Below, piece after piece: positions 19,816 to 28,306 of a stretch of 64,000 nucleotides of DNA. The translations under genes were made by a program, and so were the position numbers. Below the pieces are notes generated by a model that saw only the letters and a program-made list of their open reading frames with translations, ran no database searches and was not told where the DNA came from. The stretch's first letter is position 1. Each line of letters begins with the position of its first letter. Source of the stretch: Bacillus sp. FJAT-18017. Lineage in GTDB: Bacteria; Bacillota; Bacilli; Bacillales; Cytobacillaceae. The stretch lies in the NCBI RefSeq assembly GCF_001278805.1, contig NZ_CP012602.1:1281001-1345000 (forward strand), read 5' to 3'.

Positions 19816-20997
19816 TTAGTTCCACCCTTTTTGGCTAAGTTGGTCCTCTAAGCCGATGATTTCTTCTTTCGTGTCGCCTGCGAGGATGGCGCTGATTCTT
19901 GTTTTTGCATCTTGCCCGTCTTCTGGCTTGTAGATGGATAGCGGGAAGAGGTCACGATTTTGGATCAGCTGTTTGCAGTCGTTATAAAACTCCTCCCAAT
20001 CGGCCTCGATTTCCCATGTCCGGTACAATAGGTATTCTCTATCCGTGGAACTTAGAATACTGTCCTTCAACAGCAGGGCAGGCGTTGAAGCGTTCAGCCT
20101 GAAGTTGAGATCGATGCAGACAATCCGCCCGTCTGTCGTGGTCAGGATGTCAAATCCGCCAACGCCGACATAATCGAGCTTTGCGGCGTTTTCCATGATT
20201 TTTTCGCCAACGGTCATGACTTCATCAGGTGCCGCCTCACAGTCGCTTATCCAATTTCCGCGGTGATTTCCTTCCTCTGTCGTGATTTGCTCGGCCGCTC
20301 CAAGGCAAACAATCTCACCCTCGTGCGTCCTCGCAAATTGAACGCAATAGTTTTTTTCGATTTCCACGAGTTCCTCCACGACAATTTGTTCGCTGTCCTT
20401 GAATTCTTCCCAGGCCTTCGCGACATCTTCTTCCGTTTGGCAGAGAGCTACATCGATGCCGCCTCCATTCGGAAGGTCGGTTGCTGTTTTTAAAACAAAA
20501 GGCAGTTTCCATTCCTTCTTGACGCGGTCGAGCTCTGTTGGTTTGACTGCCATCCGCCGCGGATAGTGGCCTTCGGGAACAAGCTCCGACAGGCTCGCTT
20601 TGTTGTTCAGGTATGAAAGCAGGTCGGGCTTGATCCAATACCCTTTCTCCGGAATTTCCTCGGGAGGGTAAATTTGATTAATTACTTGTTTCGTATCATT
20701 TTCAATACAAGAGTTTATCACGCTTTTAATCGACTCTTCGTCGTTGTATACATAAAGGCTGGACGGCTCACTGATTCCGGCAAGCCGCATCAGCTGAAGA
20801 GATTCTTCCGTAATGACACGTTCATTGGCCACTACCGGCATCTCACCTGCAATCGACAGCGGAGCACCAGTGCGGAAATCATCAAAGTCAACGTTGTCGG
20901 TCGGTATCCAGCCAAAGCCCGAGTACGATGTCCGCGGGTTGAGAATAAATTCAGGTCCATATATATCAGCCAAAGTTAAATTTGGGTTTACTTGCAT
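19816..20997 (-). CDS. ATP-grasp family protein
   Basis: 393 residues. The centre and C-terminal half have the ATP-grasp pattern: FVLKTATDLPNGGGIDV (nucleotide-binding lysine and glycine-rich loop), VVEELVEIEKNYCVQF (adenine-binding and acidic strand), and GVGGFDIL ... IVCIDLNFRLNASTP (metal-binding D and N). Enzymes of this fold join a carboxylate to an amine or thiol through an acyl phosphate. The N-terminal 120 residues are not recognised. Start ATG 20997 is preceded by AGAGGTGA. It is a single gene, convergent with katE and divergent from the M28 peptidase, so the substrates cannot be guessed from neighbours. Confidence 0.8.
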   Translation of the reverse strand: MQVNPNLTLADIYGPEFILNPRTSYSGFGWIPTDNVDFDDFRTGAPLSIAGEMPVVANERVITEESLQLMRLAGISEPSSLYVYNDEESIKSVINSCIENDTKQVINQIYPPEEIPEKGYWIKPDLLSYLNNKASLSELVPEGHYPRRMAVKPTELDRVKKEWKLPFVLKTATDLPNGGGIDVALCQTEEDVAKAWEEFKDSEQIVVEELVEIEKNYCVQFARTHEGEIVCLGAAEQITTEEGNHRGNWISDCEAAPDEVMTVGEKIMENAAKLDYVGVGGFDILTTTDGRIVCIDLNFRLNASTPALLLKDSILSSTDREYLLYRTWEIEADWEEFYNDCKQLIQNRDLFPLSIYKPEDGQDAKTRISAILAGDTKEEIIGLEDQLSQKGWN

Positions 20998-21245
20998 GCT
21001 TCGTCACCTCTCTGATGAGTCCTAGTTTGTTTGTATATGAAATAACCGCTGACAGGAACATTCAAACGTGCTAAATATAGGAAGATAGTAGAGCGTTGGC
21101 ATGAAATGGGCAGCGGGGAGCGTAGACCGATTTTTCAAAAAAGAATAGAACTAGGGTAAAAGTCTTATAAGAATATTCTGAATATTAGTAATTTAGTTGG
21201 TTGTTTTTGGGAGAATAGGTGGGCTAGGATATAGGTGTGACTACC

Positions 21246-21280
21246 AGACTGCTAATCAGAGATTAGTAGTCTATTATTTT
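21246..21280 (+). promoter_or_regulatory. Leader hairpin directly before the M28 peptidase ribosome binding site
   Basis: AGACTGCTAATC (21246-21257) pairs with GATTAGTAGTCT (21261-21272), 12 bp with one G-U and a 3-base loop, followed by ATTATTTT. The ribosome binding site AGGGGGGATT starts at 21281. The stem could be an attenuator, an mRNA stabiliser or the end of a separate transcript. Confidence 0.45.
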
Positions 21281-21292
21281 AGGGGGGATTGG

Positions 21293-22675
21293 ATGGTGTT
21301 ACGGAGGAAAGGGTTAAAGGTTGCGGCTTCATTATTGGCGGTTTCGATGGCATTTGGTTCGGTAGGGTATGCGGCGAATGATGGGGCGGGTAAATCAGCC
21401 TACTCTCAGGACCAGAAGGTGATTGCGAGGGTCGATGCTGAGCGGGCGATTGAGCATGTCCGGTATTTATCCGAGGAAATCGGGCCTCGTCCGGGCGGGC
21501 TTGAAGCTGAAAAGCAGTCTGCAGATTATATCGCGAGAGTGCTAAAGGGATATGGTTACGATGTGGAGTACCAATACTTCCCGGTTGCCGATCAATACAT
21601 AGGGGCTGCTAGTTTTGGTGACGGCACATCGTGGCAGATGGGCGCTGCTCCGAATGGGAAGATTAGCGGCGAGGGCGTGACAGCAGAGGTAATTTTTGTA
21701 GAAGGTGGAACGAACCTGAGTGACTTCCCGGCTGATACAGCTGGAAAAATTGTTGTCATGGCAAGGGGAGCCTCGACTGCAGATTACCGGGCACAGGTGA
21801 ATAATGCGGTTGCAAAAGGTGCAGCCGGTGTTATCTTGCAAAGTTTAGTCGGAAGCCGCGGCAACTATGGGCAGACGTTCAATCCTAGCTTAATTGGAAA
21901 AGTCAATGTCCCTGTCTTTGGCGCAGCATTTATTCAAGGGGAGTGGATCAAGGAAAAGCTTGCGAATGGCCCTGTTGAAATGACGTTGACAGCCGAGCAA
22001 TTTAGCAATCTCCAGTCGGTAAACGTCATCGCAACAAAACCTGCGAAATCAAAGGACGATGGGAAGCAGGTTATCCTTGGTGCACACCATGACAGCGTCG
22101 TCGGTGCTCCCGGCGGCAACGATAATGCCTCGGGTGTCGGCTTGATGCTTGAGCTTGCGCGTGTGTACAAGGGCTACAATACAGACAAGGAAATGAAATT
22201 TATCGCATTCGGCTCGGAAGAACGCGGGCTCCTTGGTGCTAGGCATTATGTGAACCAGCTGTCCCAGGCTGAAAAGGACAATATTGAAGCGGTCTTTGTT
22301 CCGGATATGGTTGCGACCAGCTACGGACCAGCGAAAAATCTGTATGCGATGACACCTGACGGCAGCAGGAATGCAGTAACGGACTCTACAACAGCGGCTG
22401 GCGCGCGTCTTGGAAATTCTGATATTTTACCAGGAACGTTCGGCTCCAGCGACCATGTTCCGTTCCACCAGGCTGGAATACCTGCGGCGCTGTTCATCTG
22501 GATGGGTGTCGACAGCTGGAATCCGCTCGTCTATCACATCGAAAAGGTTTACCATACTCCGCAGGACACAATCGAGGACAACATTTCGGTTGAACGGATG
22601 CAATCCGCCCTTGACGTTATCGGCTCCGGGTTGTTTGATGTCGTCAGGAAGGATGTACCAGCGTTGAATAAGTAA
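21293..22675 (+). CDS. Secreted M28 aminopeptidase with PA domain
   Basis: 460 residues. ATG 21293 follows AGGGGGGATT and opens a signal peptide (RRKGLKVAASLLAVSMAFG, cut near GYAAND). A protease-associated insert (about 115-235) precedes the M28 zinc-peptidase core: GAHHDSV, GGNDNASG, GSEERGLLG, and a late SSDHVPF and YHTPQDT that supply metal ligands. The arrangement matches B. subtilis YwaD, an extracellular leucyl/arginyl-type aminopeptidase. It probably releases N-terminal residues from peptides outside the cell. Single gene between a leader hairpin and a strong terminator. Confidence 0.9.
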   Translation: MVLRRKGLKVAASLLAVSMAFGSVGYAANDGAGKSAYSQDQKVIARVDAERAIEHVRYLSEEIGPRPGGLEAEKQSADYIARVLKGYGYDVEYQYFPVADQYIGAASFGDGTSWQMGAAPNGKISGEGVTAEVIFVEGGTNLSDFPADTAGKIVVMARGASTADYRAQVNNAVAKGAAGVILQSLVGSRGNYGQTFNPSLIGKVNVPVFGAAFIQGEWIKEKLANGPVEMTLTAEQFSNLQSVNVIATKPAKSKDDGKQVILGAHHDSVVGAPGGNDNASGVGLMLELARVYKGYNTDKEMKFIAFGSEERGLLGARHYVNQLSQAEKDNIEAVFVPDMVATSYGPAKNLYAMTPDGSRNAVTDSTTAAGARLGNSDILPGTFGSSDHVPFHQAGIPAALFIWMGVDSWNPLVYHIEKVYHTPQDTIEDNISVERMQSALDVIGSGLFDVVRKDVPALNK

Positions 22676-22682
22676 TAATATA

Positions 22683-22728
22683 AGGGACGGTTCTTAGCTT
22701 CCTCGGAGGCAACGAACCGTCCTTTTTT
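22683..22728 (+). terminator. Terminator of M28 peptidase; GGACGGTTC family
   Basis: GGACGGTTC (22685-22693) pairs with GAACCGTCC (22714-22722), followed by six T. The loop contains a small CCTCGGAGG hairpin. It shares its arms with the hairpin at 13.1 kb. Confidence 0.85.
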
Positions 22729-22785
22729 CATATATTACAATTTATGGTATTGTATTAGTATTATAAACAAACAAGGGGAGAAGCT

Positions 22786-23544
22786 GTGGAAACGATTGAA
22801 GTGATAGAGATAACCGAAGAAAACCTAGACGACCAAGGCTGCTTTTGCTTGCGCAGTAAACCTAATTCACAAGGATACAAAAATAAAAACAGTTGGCTTA
22901 TGGGAAGATTTGATGAAGGTTTAAAGTACATAAAAATAATGGAGAATGGCAAACAAGCGGGGTTTATTGAATATACTCCGATTGAATATTCTTCACGAGT
23001 TGTATTTGGTGAAAATTATTTGGTTATTCATTGCTTATGGGTTAGCGTTACAGGCAAAGGGTATGCCAGTAAATTAATCCAAACATGTCTTCAAGATGCA
23101 AAGCAACAAAATAAGGCCGGGGTAATCGTGATTACAAATCCCGATACTTCCTGGACACCAAGTAAGGAGATATTCGTAAAGAATGGCTTTGAAGAGATAG
23201 GCCGGGCCCCTTACGGATTTGGGTTGCTTGTCCATAAATTGCACCCTTCACCGGACCCCTTTTTTCCAAATGATTGGGAGGAGCGGCTCGGACGATTTAA
23301 CGATTTGACAATAATCCGGACACAGCAATGCCCATTTGTCGATATCGCAACTGAAAACATTGTAACAGGAGCAGCCAGGCTGGGTATAAGTACAACCATT
23401 ATTGACATCAAAACCCGAGAGGAATTGATGGCTTTTTCGCCAACCCCATTTGGAGTCTATGGAGTAGTTTACAAGAACAATTTAATTGCCTATCACAGAC
23501 TCACTGTACATTCCGTAATAAAACGATTAAAAGCCCTTATCTAG
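22786..23544 (+). CDS. yoaP: YoaP-like GNAT N-acetyltransferase
   Basis: 252 residues, the length of B. subtilis YoaP (about 251). The N-terminal half is a GNAT fold: HCLWVSVTGKGYASKLIQ contains the acetyl-CoA loop (VTGKGYAS), followed by NGFEEIG. The C-terminal half (about 150-252) fits the YoaP domain, including the CPFVDIATENI stretch. Start is GTG 22786 with GGGGAG six bases upstream. The acetyl acceptor is unknown. Single gene. Confidence 0.8.
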   Translation: METIEVIEITEENLDDQGCFCLRSKPNSQGYKNKNSWLMGRFDEGLKYIKIMENGKQAGFIEYTPIEYSSRVVFGENYLVIHCLWVSVTGKGYASKLIQTCLQDAKQQNKAGVIVITNPDTSWTPSKEIFVKNGFEEIGRAPYGFGLLVHKLHPSPDPFFPNDWEERLGRFNDLTIIRTQQCPFVDIATENIVTGAARLGISTTIIDIKTREELMAFSPTPFGVYGVVYKNNLIAYHRLTVHSVIKRLKALI

Positions 23545-23614
23545 CATTCTTGTTTAACCACAGATGGCGGCTGTGGCACACGAGAACCGCCCTAGTTCCC
23601 CTCAACGAAATTAA

Positions 23615-23650
23615 GAGAAGGCATTATTCGCTGAATGCCTTCTCGCTTTT
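23615..23650. terminator. Terminator between convergent genes
   Basis: An 11-bp perfect stem, GAGAAGGCATT (23615-23625) with AATGCCTTCTC (23634-23644), followed by GCTTTTA. Serves yoaP (+) and possibly the small gene on the minus strand. Confidence 0.75.
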
Positions 23651-23651
23651 A

Positions 23652-23936
23652 CTAGATTAATATTGTCCCCGCTACAAACACGCTGAACAGCAGTCCCAGC
23701 AATGTAGCAAACATGGCAGCTCCCATCAGGATTGCTCCATGGGTGCGGCTCCGGTCAAAGAATGTCATTGCACCCATATACAATGCTGCCCCTCCGAAGA
23801 GAAGCGGCAGGAACACTACTGAAAGAGCGACGAACAGCCACCCTAACAAAATATAAAGAAACCCCTTTTTATCCTGTGCTTCCTTCTCAACTACAAATGC
23901 AGCCTGCCCGCAGTGTTGGCACACATTCGCTTCCAT
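23652..23936 (-). CDS. Small zinc-ribbon membrane protein
   Basis: 94 residues from ATG 23936, nine bases after GGAAGG; in-frame ATGs at 23942 and 23945 are alternatives. The N-terminus has one C..C knuckle (NVCQHCGQ). Two or three hydrophobic helices follow (LLGWLFVALSVVFLPLLFGG, AAMFATLLGLLFSVFVAG) separated by GAMTFFDRSRTHG. This looks like the family of short membrane proteins with an N-terminal zinc-ribbon half. Function unknown. Confidence 0.65.
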   Translation of the reverse strand: MEANVCQHCGQAAFVVEKEAQDKKGFLYILLGWLFVALSVVFLPLLFGGAALYMGAMTFFDRSRTHGAILMGAAMFATLLGLLFSVFVAGTILI

Positions 23937-24241
23937 CCCCATCATCCTTCCGTTTAATATGGTTTTCACTAATAATGGTGTTAAAAACTATATAAGTATA
24001 ATATTTCCTCTGCTTTTATTTTATTACAATTGTCAGAAAAAAGACACATAAAATTCACGAAAAATTCAAAAAATATTTAAATTTGAGAAGGTCTGTTTCG
24101 GTTGGTGTGGAAAGTAGCTACGTAAGCCCGGAAACTAAGGAATTGGGCATGCTAAGCTCTGCTATGTTTTTGGCGTAGTATTCTGGCTGACGATGGCGCG
24201 TTTTTCGCGTCGACCAATTTTTCCAAAGGAAGGATGAGAGT

Positions 24242-25156
24242 ATGGCGTACAAAAATCGGTGTAAGTCTAAAAAGCTTGTCATTTATGATTCGCTGGCGGG
24301 ACGGATGAAGCTGTCTGATGACGAGTGGTCGTATTATTGTAATTTGGTAAAGGGATTTGAGGGGGAGGTGCAGTTTGATGGTTTGACGGAGCAGCTGCAG
24401 TGTGAATGCATTGTGCTGAATGATTTGCTGCTGGAGGTTGGCGGCCGGTTGTTTCAGATTGATACGCTGATAATTACGGCGGACCTGATTTATTTGTTTG
24501 ATGTGAAAACGTTTGATGGAGAGTATTTTTATGATTTTCGAGAGGATCGCTTGTTTAAACGGCCTAAATATGAGGTTGATAATCCTCTAACCCAGTTGAA
24601 AAGATGTGAAACTGTGCTCCGCCAGTTGCTCCGCGAGTTAGGCTATTCTTCCTTCCACATTAATGCTTCAGTTGTTTTCGTCAATTCCGAATTTACTTTG
24701 TTCCAGGCTCCTCTTGACAAACCTTTCATTCTTCCTACTCAGCTTTATCCTTTTTTGCGAAACCTGAATAATGCGCCTGCCGGTTTGGGTGATAAGCAAT
24801 GGCGGTTGGCGGAAAAACTGGCTGGCCTGCATCAAAATGAGTCACGTTATGATAAGTTCCCAACGTATACATTTAAGGGTTTGCGGAAGGGGTTTAGATG
24901 CTGGAAGTGCGGGTCTTTGTCTGTGACGGTGGTGGGCAAGAAATGTGTCTGCGCATGTGGCGAGGAGGAAAAGGTGGTTGACGCGGTAATCCGGCAGGTG
25001 AGGGAATTTCAGATGTTGTTTCCGGATGAACCGGTTACCACAAAAATTATATATGAATGGTGTGGTGGGATAGTAGAGTCCAAAAGAAGGATAAATAATA
25101 TACTTAGGCAGAATTTTAAAAAAGTGGGAGCTGATAAACTAGCCTATTATGAATGA
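24242..25156 (+). CDS. NERD (nuclease-related) domain protein
   Basis: 304 residues. The NERD domain spans about 35-150: GFEGE, then QIDTLIITADLIYLFDVKTFDGE, which carries the D...(D)xK pattern of the restriction-endonuclease fold, and NPLTQLKRCETVLRQLL. A C-terminal zinc ribbon follows (CWKCG ... CACGEEE) and then a helical DNA-binding-like tail. NERD proteins in Bacillus are usually of unknown role and are assumed to act on DNA. Start ATG 24242 follows GGAAGG. It lies alone, immediately before repeat array 2. Confidence 0.85.
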   Translation: MAYKNRCKSKKLVIYDSLAGRMKLSDDEWSYYCNLVKGFEGEVQFDGLTEQLQCECIVLNDLLLEVGGRLFQIDTLIITADLIYLFDVKTFDGEYFYDFREDRLFKRPKYEVDNPLTQLKRCETVLRQLLRELGYSSFHINASVVFVNSEFTLFQAPLDKPFILPTQLYPFLRNLNNAPAGLGDKQWRLAEKLAGLHQNESRYDKFPTYTFKGLRKGFRCWKCGSLSVTVVGKKCVCACGEEEKVVDAVIRQVREFQMLFPDEPVTTKIIYEWCGGIVESKRRINNILRQNFKKVGADKLAYYE

Positions 25157-25200
25157 ACTGCTTTATTTGGTGAGAAAAGGCAAAAATTTACCTAGTCCCA

Positions 25201-25660
25201 TTTCGTGGATTAATCTTGGAACAGCGATTGGAGATTAATCCACGAAACCAATTTAGTGGATTAATCGTGGGTGGTCGCACAGCAGATTAATCCACGAAAC
25301 CCCATTTAGTGGATAAATCGTGGCACGGCAACAGGAGATTAATCCACGAAACCCCATTTAGTGGATAAATCGTGGTCGGTAACAGCAGATTAATCCACGA
25401 AACCCCATTTGGTGGATAAATCGTGGCACGGCAACAGGAGATTAATCCACGAAACCCCATTTAGTGGATAAATCGTGGTCGGTAACAGGAGATTAATCCA
25501 CGAAACCAATTTAGTGGATAAATCGTGGCCCTGTAACAGGAGATTAATCCACGAACCCAATTTAGTGGATAAATCGTGGTCCTGTAACAGGAGATTAATC
25601 CACCAAACCAATTTAGTGGATAAATCGTGGTCCTGTAACAGGAGATTAATCCACCAAAGT
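25201..25660. repeat. 51-52 bp palindromic tandem repeat array 2
   Basis: Nine GATTAATCC starts at 25233, 25285, 25337, 25388, 25440, 25491, 25542, 25593 and 25644, spaced 51 or 52 bp. Each unit has arms GATTAATCCAC and GTGGATAAATC (one mismatch) around GAAACCCCATTTA or GAAACCAATTTA, then a linker such as CGTGGTCGGTAACAGGA. Later units shift from CCCC to CAA in the loop and from CGAAA to CCAAA, showing stepwise duplication. The consensus is the reverse complement of array 1 at 17.2-17.5 kb. Confidence 0.95.
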
Positions 25661-25686
25661 CACACTAATATATAAGTGAAAGTTCC

Positions 25687-26604
25687 CTAGAAAACACTCT
25701 CCCCAATCAACATCACCTTCAAACGCTCCTCCGGCAGCCCCTGCTCGGCCCACGCGCGCAGCAGCCGTTCGAGCGCTTCGGGGCCGGTGTCGTCGGCTAA
25801 CCGGTAGGCGCCGTAGTGCATGGGAACAAAGCGGCGTGCACCCAGCTCAATAAACGCCTTAACGCTGTCCTCTGGTGAAATGTGCGAGGCGGCCATGAAC
25901 CACTCAGGTTCGTAGGCGCCGATTGGCATAAACACCGTATCGATTTCGAACTTGGCTGCAATCTCTTTGAACCCACGGAAGTAACCTGTATCACCAACGA
26001 AGTAGAAAGTTTCTCCTCCTTCGCCATTCCGTTCGAACACCCATCCGCCCCAGTGGGAGGTATTCATATCGTTCAGCGATCGCCTTGTCCAATGCTGGGC
26101 CGGTACAAAGTGGATTCGCAACCCGCCAAACTCCTCGCAATCCCACCAGTTCATTTCGACAACTTTTCCAAAGCCTTTTTTTAAAAAAAGAGCCTTTAAG
26201 CCTGCCGGAACGAAGTATTGTGGATTGCCCTTCAGTTTCCGGAGGGTAGGGAAGTCGAGATGATCAAAATGCCCGTGGGAAATTACTACGATGTTAATTT
26301 CCGGGAGCTCGTCCAGTCGAAGGCCAGGCTCAGTCAAGCGCTTCTGAAATCCCATCCGCTTCGCCCAAACTGGGTCAGTGAGTATGTTCAAGCCGTTGAG
26401 CTGGATCAAAAATGTGGAGTGGCCGATCCAAGTGTAAGATTTCCGACTGCGATTTTCCGCTAGTTCCTTCACTTTTTTAACAGGGCTTTGCTCGATGTTG
26501 ACCGTTAAATCCTTCACCTTACTGCGGCGTTCCTTTTGCCATCGCCGCATGTCCTGAAATGTTTTATTGTTTGACACGTTGTCTAAATTGGCAAACCTCT
26601 TCAT
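25687..26604 (-). CDS. MBL-fold metallo-hydrolase, NAPE-PLD-like
   Basis: 305 residues. Metallo-beta-lactamase fold with the dinuclear zinc motif SHGHFDHLD, a following HW ... FVGDTGYF aspartate and a late MPMHYG-type histidine (FVPMHYGAY). The order WIGHSTFLIQLNGLNILTDPVW is typical of the NAPE-PLD/UlaG-like branch of lipid and small-molecule hydrolases. No signal peptide is seen. Start ATG 26604 is preceded by AAGGTGG with six bases of spacing. Single gene whose 3' end abuts repeat array 2 (27 bp away). Substrate unknown. Confidence 0.85.
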   Translation of the reverse strand: MKRFANLDNVSNNKTFQDMRRWQKERRSKVKDLTVNIEQSPVKKVKELAENRSRKSYTWIGHSTFLIQLNGLNILTDPVWAKRMGFQKRLTEPGLRLDELPEINIVVISHGHFDHLDFPTLRKLKGNPQYFVPAGLKALFLKKGFGKVVEMNWWDCEEFGGLRIHFVPAQHWTRRSLNDMNTSHWGGWVFERNGEGGETFYFVGDTGYFRGFKEIAAKFEIDTVFMPIGAYEPEWFMAASHISPEDSVKAFIELGARRFVPMHYGAYRLADDTGPEALERLLRAWAEQGLPEERLKVMLIGESVF

Positions 26605-26807
26605 AATGAACCACCTTATATCCAGGAATTGTATAGTGAGTATAGCAGAAAACTTGATGGAGAGTACATTTCTACTATCGCAGGTGGCTTAATGTAAGAG
26701 GGTTGCCCACCGACCGACCCTAATTAGAAATACCTTCTAGTGGACACATTGCCAACTCTGCCCTACACTAAAACAATATTTTCATCGTTGGAAAGGTGTT
26801 TTGGTGT

Positions 26808-28019
26808 ATGTTGAAGAACCCTACAGGAAAACAGCGGATTGGTTTGGCATTTCTTCTTAGTATGCTTTCTATTTTGGGTCCGTTGAATATTGATATGTAT
26901 TTGCCGAGTTTTCCGGAAATCGCGGAGGACCTTGGTGCCCAGGCTTCACTTGTGCAGCTCAGTCTCACAGCTTGCTTGCTTGGTATTGCGGTCGGACAGC
27001 TGATTGTTGGGCCGATTAGTGATTCAAAGGGGAGACGGAAGCCGCTTTTGATTTCCGTTTTTCTTTTTGCGCTTTCCTCACTGTTTTGCGCATTGGCGCC
27101 AAATATTGAGATGCTGATTGTTGGCCGTTTCATGCAGGGATTGACTGCGGCTGGAGGAATTGTCCTTTCCCGGGCAATTGTGAGAGATATTTTCGATGGT
27201 GAGGCTCTGACGAAGTTTTATTCGCTTTTGATGGTGATTACGACAGTAGCACCGCTGGTTGCGCCGATTGCCGGCGGGCTGATCCTCCTATTGCCATTTG
27301 CAAATTGGGGAACGATCTTTTTGTTTTTAGGCTTAATAGGATTCATCATCCTGGCTGTTGTTGGAATCAAATTAAAGGAAACATTGCCTGAGGAGCAGCG
27401 GACACCAAGCTCGATCGGCTCGACTTTACGGGCAATGGGCGGGTTGTTAAAGGACCGTTCATTCATGGGATATGCCCTTATTGTCGGCTTTATCCACGGC
27501 GGAAGTTTTGCATATGTGTCAGGGACTCCTTTTGTGTATCAGGGAATTTACGGAGTTTCCCCGCAAACCTTCAGTATTCTTTTTGGAATAAATGGCATTG
27601 CGTTGATTTCAGGAAGTTATCTCACTGGCCGTTTTAGCGGACGGGAGAGGGCACTTTTGCGGACGGCGGTGCTTACAGCATTAACTGCCACGGCAGTCCT
27701 TTTAATCATGACATTTGTAAAAGGCCCCCTCGCTTCTCTAGTAATTTCGATTTATATTTACATGACCGCGATGGGTGTGGTCCTGACCAGCTCTTTTTCA
27801 CTTGCGATGGAAAAGCAGGGACATCGGGCTGGAAGTGCTAGTGCGTTTTTGGGGATGTTCCCTTTATTGATCGGCTCTGCTGTTTCCCCGCTCGTCGGAA
27901 TCGATGAAACAACCGCGGTACCGCTGGGAGCAATCCTTTTTACTACTACATTAATAGGGGCAATCTCCTTCTTTACACTGACGAAGGGGACAAAGGATGC
28001 ACAAAAGAAAGTTGCTTAG
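26808..28019 (+). CDS. Bcr/CflA-type multidrug MFS transporter
   Basis: 403 residues with 12 hydrophobic helices. N-terminal LGPLNIDMYLPSFPEIAEDL and the motif-A loop GPISDSKGRRKPLL are characteristic of the Bcr/CflA (DHA1) drug-proton antiporters; GRFMQGLTAAGGIVLSRAIVRD is the motif-B region. Exports small toxic compounds through the cytoplasmic membrane; the substrate is not predictable. Start ATG 26808 follows GAAAGGTG. No regulator is adjacent. Confidence 0.9.
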   Translation: MLKNPTGKQRIGLAFLLSMLSILGPLNIDMYLPSFPEIAEDLGAQASLVQLSLTACLLGIAVGQLIVGPISDSKGRRKPLLISVFLFALSSLFCALAPNIEMLIVGRFMQGLTAAGGIVLSRAIVRDIFDGEALTKFYSLLMVITTVAPLVAPIAGGLILLLPFANWGTIFLFLGLIGFIILAVVGIKLKETLPEEQRTPSSIGSTLRAMGGLLKDRSFMGYALIVGFIHGGSFAYVSGTPFVYQGIYGVSPQTFSILFGINGIALISGSYLTGRFSGRERALLRTAVLTALTATAVLLIMTFVKGPLASLVISIYIYMTAMGVVLTSSFSLAMEKQGHRAGSASAFLGMFPLLIGSAVSPLVGIDETTAVPLGAILFTTTLIGAISFFTLTKGTKDAQKKVA

Positions 28020-28031
28020 GTTTGCTTTTAA

Positions 28032-28183
28032 AATCGACCGAAGTTCTCCGCGGGTGAGAGTTTCTTTAATTAGAGGCTAAATAATCGAATGAAATTTTCG
28101 CAAGTGAGAGTTTCTTTATTAGAGTGTAGATAATCAACCGGAATTTTTTTGAAGGTCAGAGTCCCTTTCTAAGTAATAGACGA
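28032..28183. repeat. Degenerate tandem repeat of about 51 bp
   Basis: Three units start with AATCGA(C/A) or AATCAA at 28032, 28083 and 28132 (51, 49 and 52 bp). Shared parts are AATCRAMYG, a T-rich middle, and GTGAGAGTTTCTTT near the centre (degraded in the third copy to GTCAGAGTCCCTTT). No clear internal palindrome. It lies just after the Bcr-type gene. Confidence 0.7.
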
Positions 28184-28204
28184 TAATCCATTTCAGCAAT
28201 GTGT

Positions 28205-28232
28205 GAAGCAGGGAGTGTTCCCTGCTTCTTTT
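28205..28232 (+). terminator. Intrinsic terminator
   Basis: A 10-bp perfect stem, GAAGCAGGGA with TCCCTGCTTC and loop GTGT, followed by TTTTCC. Ends transcripts from the transporter side, about 75 bp before the next gene. Confidence 0.8.
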
Positions 28233-28306
28233 CCTATGTGGTATACTCTATAAAAATATTAATTAAAAATTTCGAAATCTACATATCAAAAGGGGACTCG
28301 GGCACA

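Noticed and set aside
25390..25611. Open frame encoding 17-residue repeats (WINLLLQ..DLSTK) on the minus strand
   Set aside because: The 51-bp period of the palindromic array equals 17 codons, so any frame without a stop repeats; no ribosome binding site, and units of 52 bp break the frame.
25201..25660. CRISPR array
   Set aside because: Whole units including the linkers repeat, there are no variable spacers of constant length, and no cas genes are near.
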